Below, piece after piece: positions 58,707-64,000 of a stretch of 64,000 bases of DNA. The position numbers and the translations under genes are program-made. The number at the start of each line of letters is the position of its first letter. Positions within the stretch are counted from its first letter, which is position 1. The notes beneath the pieces were generated by a model that saw only the letters and a list, made by a program, of their open reading frames with translations, was not told where the DNA came from and did not search any database. Source of the stretch: an uncultured Pelagimonas sp. (GTDB lineage Bacteria; Pseudomonadota; Alphaproteobacteria; Rhodobacterales; Rhodobacteraceae); assembly GCA_947497905.1 (NCBI GenBank), contig CANMIH010000009.1, positions 124,001 through 188,000 on the forward strand, written 5' to 3'.

Positions 58707-59495
58707 TTATCCGTAGATCAGGCTGTCGACCACGTTTCTGGTGGTGCGAGTCATGCTGACCTGACCAAAGTCGTTCAGATCGGTCAGATTGGGGAACATG
58801 CTCACGAACAAGGCGCGCGCATTCAGGCCGAGATCCTGCGCGATGGATTTGCCCGGATGGTAGGTTTCCATCTCGATCCCGCCGACCTGAAAGGTGGTGT
58901 GGCGCTGTACCATGAGATGATACATCTGCACCGTGCCTGCTGGCGTGATATCCAGCAGCCGATCTCCATCCGTGTATTCGTGAATCGGCACCAGCACGGA
59001 TCGTTGCCCCAGCAGTTGAGCCAGTTTGTCATGGTGAAGGACCATGCGTGCACCGGGTCCAACCAGCAAATCCATGCCGGGTTTTCCCATCCCATAGGAT
59101 TCCGAGGTGATCCGGGTCAGATGGGTAAGCGAGGTGGCCTCATCTGACTGGCCTGGCACATAGGTCGTTGAGCCAATCCAGGTGATCGGCTCAGAGCCGT
59201 TGGCCGTTTCAATATAGTCGCCCGGAAGAAGATCTTCGATGGCCACCGGCCCGCGCACGGTCTGAATAAGGGTGCCGCGCGCAAAGGCCGATGCGCAATC
59301 CTCGAACAGCGGTATGGCCGGGGCCACATGCTGACGGAACGAAACGGTCAGATCAGGCAGAAGGGCGGCAACCTCATATTTGCGCATAAGAGAGAGAGAG
59401 CGCTGAGGTCTGTCATCCAGCCGCAAATCCCCATGAGGGAGTGGTGCGGAGAGAGCGTTATGCGTGCCGGAAAACCCGTGCCCAAAATTTGCCAT
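58707..59495 (-). CDS. Hint-domain protein, full length
   Basis: The 262-residue protein has an N-terminal ~85 residues of no known fold (HALPH-like GDLRLDDRPQRSLSLMRKYE) and the Hint domain from about residue 72: CASAFARGTLIQTVRGPVAI, LLPGDYIETANGSEPITWIG, LVGPGARMVLHHDKLAQLLG and VLVPIHEYTDG. The first Cys after SAF- is the likely splicing-type nucleophile in other Hint proteins. AAGAGG precedes ATG 59495. It shares the domain with the cut gene at the left edge. Role is unknown. Confidence 0.8.
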   Translation of the reverse strand: MANFGHGFSGTHNALSAPLPHGDLRLDDRPQRSLSLMRKYEVAALLPDLTVSFRQHVAPAIPLFEDCASAFARGTLIQTVRGPVAIEDLLPGDYIETANGSEPITWIGSTTYVPGQSDEATSLTHLTRITSESYGMGKPGMDLLVGPGARMVLHHDKLAQLLGQRSVLVPIHEYTDGDRLLDITPAGTVQMYHLMVQRHTTFQVGGIEMETYHPGKSIAQDLGLNARALFVSMFPNLTDLNDFGQVSMTRTTRNVVDSLIYG

Positions 59496-59736
59496 GTGAA
59501 CCTCTTAAAAGGTGTCACATCCGTGCTGGCCCCCACCAACAACAACGAACGGACAGTTAGAACGTTTCGTTGATCAGCAAATGGCCTCAATCAGTGTCCT
59601 TAGTCAATATTGATGAGACGAACCGCTGTAAACGGATAAAAATCCGCCTCAAAATTCGAGATTGTCGCCATTTTGCGAACCGAGTTGCCACATTTGGGCT
59701 GATTTCGGGAATCACCTGCGAAGAGTGATGCAAAGA

Positions 59737-59771
59737 AAAACCCCCGGCGAGATAACTCAGCCGAGGGTTTT
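59737..59771 (-). terminator. terminator of the 52-residue gene
   Basis: AAAACCCCCGGC and GCCGAGGGTTTT pair over 12 bases with one C-A mismatch. In the minus direction a five-T run follows. It lies 23 bases after the stop of the 59795-59953 gene. The 59496-59736 part of the gap is AT-rich and shows no gene. Confidence 0.75.
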
Positions 59772-59794
59772 CACGAGGAAACTTGGGGGGGAGA

Positions 59795-59953
59795 TTAGGC
59801 CGCTTTACGCGGGGCCTTTTCTAGTTCGCGGGCCAGCATTTCGCGGCGTGCGATCATGGCTGCGCGGCGCGCGCCACGGGCCCAGGGCATCTGAACAGTC
59901 TCTGCTTTGGCGGTTTCGGTGATCGACTTGATAAAGCGGCGCTGCGATTTCAT
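59795..59953 (-). CDS. conserved-looking 52-residue basic protein
   Basis: The protein begins MKSQRRFIKSITETAKAETV, then has QMPWARGARRAAMIARREML and a KAA end. CGGAGAGAGCC precedes the ATG and a terminator follows the stop, so it is a defined small transcription unit. It is strongly basic (about 11 Arg/Lys-rich positions) and helical by composition. I remember similar short proteins in roseobacters without known function. The ATG at 59977 is rejected. Confidence 0.7.
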   Translation of the reverse strand: MKSQRRFIKSITETAKAETVQMPWARGARRAAMIARREMLARELEKAPRKAA

Positions 59954-60070
59954 GGCTCTCTCCGGTGTTCTGACCAACTGCTTTCGTTGTTAATCAAATT
60001 GTCGGAGAATTAAGGCGGTCATGTGGCGCAATCGGGATAATACCGCGACGTGGGTGATATTGTTTCCGGA

Positions 60071-60826
60071 TTAGATCCGGATCGAGGCGATCAACCGCCC
60101 GTAATCCGCCTCACCTAAATGGGTGGCACGGCGGTAGGAATAGAAACGATCCATATCAGAGTAGGTGCAGTGACGGGTCCAATGGGCCTCAACCCCTGCG
60201 GCCCGCAGTCGCGAGAGCCCATAAGAAGGTAGATCAAAGTGAAGCTTATCCCCGGCGCCCCCTGCGAAAAAACGGGCGTTCTCAGGATCGTCTAGGATAA
60301 AGTTTTCGAAGAACTCGGAGCCAACTTCATAACAGCGTTGGCTGATGCAGGGGCCAATAACGGCCTGAATGCCGTCGCGGGTCGCGCCAAGATCAATCAT
60401 CGCATCAATTGTTGCTTCTAACACGCCGCCGCGCGCGCCTTTCCATCCGGCGTGGGCCGCGCCGATCACGCCCGCTTCGGCATCGGCAAACAACACCGGC
60501 TGACAATCCGCCGTCAGAACCCCAAGCGCCAGACCGGGCGTGTTGGTCACAAGGCCATCTGCTTTGGGACGTGGGCTTTGAGGTGCTTCAGTCAGTGTCA
60601 GAACATCCGCCGAATGGGTCTGATGCACAGTCGCAAGCTCAGAAGACGACACCTGCATCGCATCGGCAACGCGCGCTCGGTTGATTGTGACCATGTCTGT
60701 CTGGTCAGACGATCCCTGACCACAATTCAACCCTTTAAAGATGCCCGAAGACGCCCCTCCCTTGCGGGTGAAGAACCCGTGGTGAAACGGGGTTAAGCTG
60801 TCAGAGGTGATAATCTCAAGCGTCAT
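60071..60826 (-). CDS. pgeF: PgeF/YfiH family purine nucleoside/polyphenol oxidase-like protein
   Basis: The 251-residue protein has the CNF1/YfiH-like motifs HGFFTRKGGASSGIFKGLN, ATVHQTHSADVL, VLTADCQPVLFADAEAGVIG and AHAGWKGARGGVLEATIDAM. YfiH/PgeF is reported as a peptidoglycan editing enzyme and as a copper-dependent polyphenol oxidase-like enzyme in others. The start overlaps the midA stop by four bases (ATGA). The gene is the last of lgt-midA-pgeF. Confidence 0.9.
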   Translation of the reverse strand: MTLEIITSDSLTPFHHGFFTRKGGASSGIFKGLNCGQGSSDQTDMVTINRARVADAMQVSSSELATVHQTHSADVLTLTEAPQSPRPKADGLVTNTPGLALGVLTADCQPVLFADAEAGVIGAAHAGWKGARGGVLEATIDAMIDLGATRDGIQAVIGPCISQRCYEVGSEFFENFILDDPENARFFAGGAGDKLHFDLPSYGLSRLRAAGVEAHWTRHCTYSDMDRFYSYRRATHLGEADYGRLIASIRI

Positions 60827-61881
60827 GGCTCACATCCCGCAGGCACTGGGGCGCTCGTTGGGAAGAGCGCAAGTATCTTAAACAACGAACCCATTTCTTC
60901 GGGATGCGTCAACCGGCGATGTGCGGCGATATGGGCCTCAAGCGCTTCGCCGCTCAGCTGGGTTGCCAGGGCTTGCGCCCGCGCTGTGATCCCAAGCCGT
61001 TCCAAAAACACGCCCTGTGGACAGAGTTTAGCATGTTGGGCCGGGGCTGCCGCGAGCGCCAAAGCTTCGAAATCGACATGGGCTGTCAGATCGGCTTTCC
61101 CCGGGTGCGCCAGAGGATCGGCATAGCTGTGATGTTCCAGGGCTTGAAAGGTGTCGCCGAGGCTGTGCCAGCCGCCATAGTCAATCAACAGGGCCACGCC
61201 GCCTTGTTCAGAAATGCGGGTGCCGATCTGTGCAGCAATCGCGCAGGCAGGGGCAGAGGTTTCAACCATCTGCCCGTCTTGGGTATCGTCCAGGCGATGC
61301 ACCAACGCATCAAGCGGGGCTGTCGAGGACAGTCCGATGGTCAGTTTGCCATCCTCTACACCAACCATCCGCTCGCGCCATCCTGAACCGTCGCGCTGAA
61401 ACTGACGAATGGGCAGGGCATCGAAAAACTCATTGGCCACGAGGAACACGGGCCCATCAGGCAAGGACGAGATGTCGGTGTGCCATTCGGCTTGGGGCAG
61501 GCGTTTGGCCTGCTCTGCCTGCAACGCGGGAGATGCCTCGATAAGATGCAGCTGGGCCGCGGCGTGAAACCCCGGGACTGCGCGGGTGGCGCGAAAAATA
61601 TCGGCCATCAAGGTTCCCCGGCCGGGCCCAAGTTCGGCCAGAACAAAGGGATTAGGAGCCCCTTGATCCAGCCAGCTCTGAGCGAGGCACAGGCCCACCA
61701 TCTCACCAAACATCTGGCTGATTTCCGGAGCGGTGGTGAAATCCCCAGCGGCCCCAAGCGGATCGCGCGTGGTGTAATAGCCGTGCACAGGGTGCAGCAG
61801 GCAGGTGGTCATATATTCGGCAATTGTAAGGGGACCTGTGGCTTCGATTTGCCGGATCAGGAGATCTTTAAGCGCGGTCAT
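60823..61881 (-). CDS. MidA/NDUFAF7-like SAM-dependent methyltransferase
   Basis: The 353-residue protein has the family start [20 protein letters not shown], then [40 protein letters not shown] (SAM motif) and [15 protein letters not shown]. The mitochondrial homologue methylates an arginine of a complex I subunit; the bacterial role is inferred. ATG 61881 overlaps the stop of lgt by four bases, so the longer start at 61899 is rejected. It belongs to the lgt-midA-pgeF operon. Confidence 0.9.
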   Translation of the reverse strand: MTALKDLLIRQIEATGPLTIAEYMTTCLLHPVHGYYTTRDPLGAAGDFTTAPEISQMFGEMVGLCLAQSWLDQGAPNPFVLAELGPGRGTLMADIFRATRAVPGFHAAAQLHLIEASPALQAEQAKRLPQAEWHTDISSLPDGPVFLVANEFFDALPIRQFQRDGSGWRERMVGVEDGKLTIGLSSTAPLDALVHRLDDTQDGQMVETSAPACAIAAQIGTRISEQGGVALLIDYGGWHSLGDTFQALEHHSYADPLAHPGKADLTAHVDFEALALAAAPAQHAKLCPQGVFLERLGITARAQALATQLSGEALEAHIAAHRRLTHPEEMGSLFKILALFPTSAPVPAGCEP

Positions 61882-62762
61882 GTGCGTTTCTGGGCCCAAT
61901 AGATCAGGACAAGCCCGCCAAAGATCATGGGCAGGTTCAGAAATTGTCCCATGGTCAATCCATAGCCATCCATGTGCCAGGCGAGACCCAATGGGTTCCC
62001 CGGTGAGACGAACTGCAGATCCGGTTGGCGGAAAAATTCTACAATGAAGCGGCCTATGCCATAGCCGGCGAAGAATGTCCCTGCGAGGGTGCCAGGTTTT
62101 TTGAGCTGACCGCGCCGGACGAGTACGAGGATGACGAGGCCCAGCAGCAGCCCCTCCATCGTTGCTTCATAGAGCTGGCTGGGGTGGCGAGCACAGAGTT
62201 CACCAATGGCCTGCCCACAGTCCTGAGCCTGAGCGCCGGGAAAAATCACGCCCCAGGGCAGATCTGTTGGACGCCCCCAAAGTTCGGCGTTGATGAAGTT
62301 AGACAAGCGGCCCAGCAAAAGCCCCACTGGAGTGGCCAGAGCCATCATATCGGCGGTTTGAAGCTTGGGGGCGCTGTATTTGATGCAAAAGGCCCAGGTG
62401 GCGACAATCACACCCAAAAGGCCGCCATGAAAAGACATCCCCCCCTGCCAGATCATTGGAATCTCGGCGGGGTGGGCAAAGTAGTAGCTGGGTTGGTAAA
62501 ACAGAACAAAGCCAAGGCGACCGCCCAGAATGACCCCGAGAATGACCCAGGTCAGCAGATCTTCGATCTGGCGCGCTGTCATCGGGGGCGTTTCATTGGG
62601 CCAGAGATGTGGTCGGTTTACGACCAGAACGGCCAGGCGCCAGCCTACCAGAAGGCCAACAATATAGGCGAGCGCATACCAGCGCAGTGCAAATTCAAAG
62701 CCAAAAAGCGAGATCGAGAACAACTCGGGCGAGAGCGGGGGGAATTGGAGTGCGGCCTGCAT
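61878..62762 (-). CDS. lgt: prolipoprotein diacylglyceryl transferase
   Basis: Lgt attaches diacylglycerol to lipobox cysteines in the inner membrane. The 294-residue protein has seven membrane helices, [10 protein letters not shown] with the essential histidine, and the signature [18 protein letters not shown] 62762 ([14 protein letters not shown]) has AGGA upstream; the much longer ORF is rejected. It is divergent from ubiK, with 94 bases between the starts, a common roseobacter arrangement. Confidence 0.96.
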   Translation of the reverse strand: MQAALQFPPLSPELFSISLFGFEFALRWYALAYIVGLLVGWRLAVLVVNRPHLWPNETPPMTARQIEDLLTWVILGVILGGRLGFVLFYQPSYYFAHPAEIPMIWQGGMSFHGGLLGVIVATWAFCIKYSAPKLQTADMMALATPVGLLLGRLSNFINAELWGRPTDLPWGVIFPGAQAQDCGQAIGELCARHPSQLYEATMEGLLLGLVILVLVRRGQLKKPGTLAGTFFAGYGIGRFIVEFFRQPDLQFVSPGNPLGLAWHMDGYGLTMGQFLNLPMIFGGLVLIYWAQKRT

Positions 62763-62856
62763 GCGTCCTGTTGCCTCTGGATTTGCGTGGAAGTCAAGCT
62801 TGTGAGTCAGCGATTTGCAGCCCATATAGGCAGGGAATGCAACGCCGGAGTGACCC

Positions 62857-63102
62857 ATGCAAACGCGCAACAAGGTTTTTGAGGATCTGTCGCAACTGAT
62901 GACCAACGCCATGGGCGTGGCTCAGGGCGCGCGGCACGAAGCGGAAACAGCTATGAAATCGCTGATGGACCGCTGGTTGGCTGATCATGAATTTGTAACT
63001 CGTGAAGAGTTTGATGCGGTGCGTGCCATGGCACAGAAGGCCCGTGAAGAAAACGAAGAGCTGAAAGCGCGGCTGGCAGCGATCGAAGAAAAACTGGGCT
63101 GA
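62857..63102 (+). CDS. accessory factor UbiK family protein
   Basis: The 81-residue protein starts [20 protein letters not shown], continues to [15 protein letters not shown] and ends in the coiled coil [20 protein letters not shown], the BMFP/UbiK pattern. UbiK assists ubiquinone synthesis with UbiJ in gamma-proteobacteria; its role here is by family. It is divergent from lgt and convergent with pcs, 65 bases away. Confidence 0.88.
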   Translation: MQTRNKVFEDLSQLMTNAMGVAQGARHEAETAMKSLMDRWLADHEFVTREEFDAVRAMAQKAREENEELKARLAAIEEKLG

Positions 63103-63167
63103 GGTCCTGCGGGGTGACGCTCGTTCGGTCCGAGCCTCGCCCCACCCGCCGTCCCGCAGCGCTTTGA

Positions 63168-63860
63168 TTATGAACGCGCCGGGATGATTTGCTGAGCAAT
63201 GCCCGCAAACAGCAGATAGACCGATGTGACTACCAGACCCCAATGCGCCCAGCTTTCGGGATGGAAGTCGACCCAGGCCGCCCAACCTGCGAAGAATGTC
63301 CAGGCCAGAGCAATGGGGAAAGACACCGCCCGCCAGCGTATGGTGCGCGTGGGGTGAATGAATTTCAGCGGCAGGAACATTGCCAGTGACAGTGCGGCAA
63401 TCAACGCCACGGATACCCAGAACTGCGGCTCAATTGCAAAAATCACAATGATCAGCATGTTCCAGCAGCCCGGAAAGCCCTGAAACGAATTGTCCGCGGT
63501 CTTCATGCGGTTGTCGGCGAAATACATCGCACTGGCAAAGGTGATCACGATGATCGCAAACCAACCGGTCCAGCCGGGGAGCAGGCCCGATTGGAACAGC
63601 GCAAAGGCCGGGATGAAGACATAGGTCAGATAGTCGATGATCAGATCCAGCAACACGCCGTCAAATCGTGGGGCGTTGGTTTTGACATCAAATTTGCGCG
63701 CCAGCGGGCCGTCAATGCCATCCACGGCGAAGGCCACCACCAGCCAGACAAACATGAGGGACCAGTTTTCCTGCACGGCGGCGAGCATGGCCAGCATGGC
63801 AAATACGGCACCGGTCGCGGTGAGGAGATGTACAAAAAGGGCGCGGGTCTGAATTGTCAT
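63168..63860 (-). CDS. pcs: phosphatidylcholine synthase
   Basis: Pcs condenses choline with CDP-diacylglycerol in the inner membrane. The 230-residue protein has the CDP-alcohol transferase motif DGIDGPLARKFDVKTNAPR and FDGVLLDLIIDY (D-G-x-D-G-x-x-A-R, then G-x-x-x-D-x-x-x-D), and seven to eight membrane helices. The tail IIPARS is short. Its start overlaps an upstream ORF end (ATGA). Phosphatidylcholine is common in roseobacters. Confidence 0.93.
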   Translation of the reverse strand: MTIQTRALFVHLLTATGAVFAMLAMLAAVQENWSLMFVWLVVAFAVDGIDGPLARKFDVKTNAPRFDGVLLDLIIDYLTYVFIPAFALFQSGLLPGWTGWFAIIVITFASAMYFADNRMKTADNSFQGFPGCWNMLIIVIFAIEPQFWVSVALIAALSLAMFLPLKFIHPTRTIRWRAVSFPIALAWTFFAGWAAWVDFHPESWAHWGLVVTSVYLLFAGIAQQIIPARS

Positions 63861-63982
63861 TCCAGCGTCATGAAGGATTTTTGAGCAAAGCGCAAATGAT
63901 CCGTGATGCGCTGGGCGGGATTGAGCGAGGTCGGGGGAAAAGGCCGGGTCGTCGTTTGGCTGAAACCTGCCGTTTTTGACAT
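63857..63982 (-). CDS. ORF upstream of and overlapping pcs, 41 residues or cut by the window edge
   Basis: On the minus strand the frame ending at 63857 is open to the right edge. From ATG 63982 it reads MSKTAGFSQTTTRPFPPTSL, then NPAQRITDHLRFAQKSFMTL and E. Its TGA overlaps the pcs ATG. It may be the end of a longer gene; GGGAG lies only a few bases before the ATG. I do not recognise it. Confidence 0.3.
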   Translation of the reverse strand: MSKTAGFSQTTTRPFPPTSLNPAQRITDHLRFAQKSFMTLE

Positions 63983-64000
63983 TGCTCCCGCTGGCCCGCT

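Noticed and set aside
1-64000. tRNA genes, CRISPR arrays, insertion sequences or prophage
   Set aside because: I found no tRNA T-arm with a cloverleaf, no regularly spaced repeats and no transposase, integrase or phage structural genes.

Overview
The window is a dense, roughly 60% GC stretch of an alphaproteobacterial chromosome. It most resembles the Roseobacter group (Rhodobacterales). Supporting traits are the split F0 ATP synthase operon with both b' and b subunits, MipZ, phosphatidylcholine synthase, DUF6525, DUF2794, DUF1150 and YdcH-type small proteins, Hint-domain proteins, a serC leader and the lgt/midA/pgeF order. No rRNA, tRNA, CRISPR array, prophage, plasmid function or insertion sequence was found. 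Most content is core housekeeping, with accessory islands between.

Layout: 1-7 kb has a cut Hint-domain gene, a glutamate-receptor-like binding protein/channel, dapD, a LOG-family gene, asd, small unknown genes and a carbonic anhydrase. 7-16 kb has a leucyl aminopeptidase-NlpC/P60 pair, an agmatinase-like gene, DUF2794, a PaaX-type regulator, then serC-serA behind a probable serC leader RNA, and a ClpP. 16-20 kb is a sulfide module: a DUF442-sulfide:quinone oxidoreductase fusion and a SulP transporter. 20-31 kb is a long minus-strand ribosome/translation run (ffh, five tandem GNAT acetyltransferases, chorismate mutase, rpsP, a 44-residue membrane protein, rimM, an unknown gene, trmD, another GNAT, rplS, rpmE, a class III aminotransferase). 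It is interrupted at 22.2-22.97 kb by an AT-rich gene-free island. 31-35 kb holds two LysR regulators, a DMT exporter, an ArsR regulator and a DUF1127-like peptide. 35-44 kb holds the F0 ATP synthase operon, mipZ, a polytopic membrane protein and smc. 44-50 kb holds an exporter, a lipase-like protein, an orphan phnM, purE-purK and an hsp20-DUF1150 pair. 50-64 kb holds a TonB receptor, a lysozyme-like protein, an HTH-Sat-CysC fusion, rraB, a RES-domain gene, trxB with a divergent lrp, a second Hint protein, pgeF-midA-lgt, ubiK and pcs.

Three observations stand out. (1) Four ATTC-N8-GAAT inverted repeats, the type remembered for the persulfide sensor SqrR, lie upstream of three genes: the sqr fusion, sulP, and a polytopic membrane protein about 20 kb away that has two tandem copies. 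This suggests a sulfide/persulfide regulon that includes an uncharacterised membrane protein. (2) The AT-rich island carries on the plus strand a promoter-like sequence, a hairpin, a three-way junction and a 13-bp terminator stem with a U-run, with no plus-strand gene; I read it as a candidate ~200-nt non-coding RNA. (3) ATP sulfurylase-APS kinase is fused in frame to an N-terminal MarR-like winged helix, and an internal start with its own ribosome-binding site could also give the enzyme without it.
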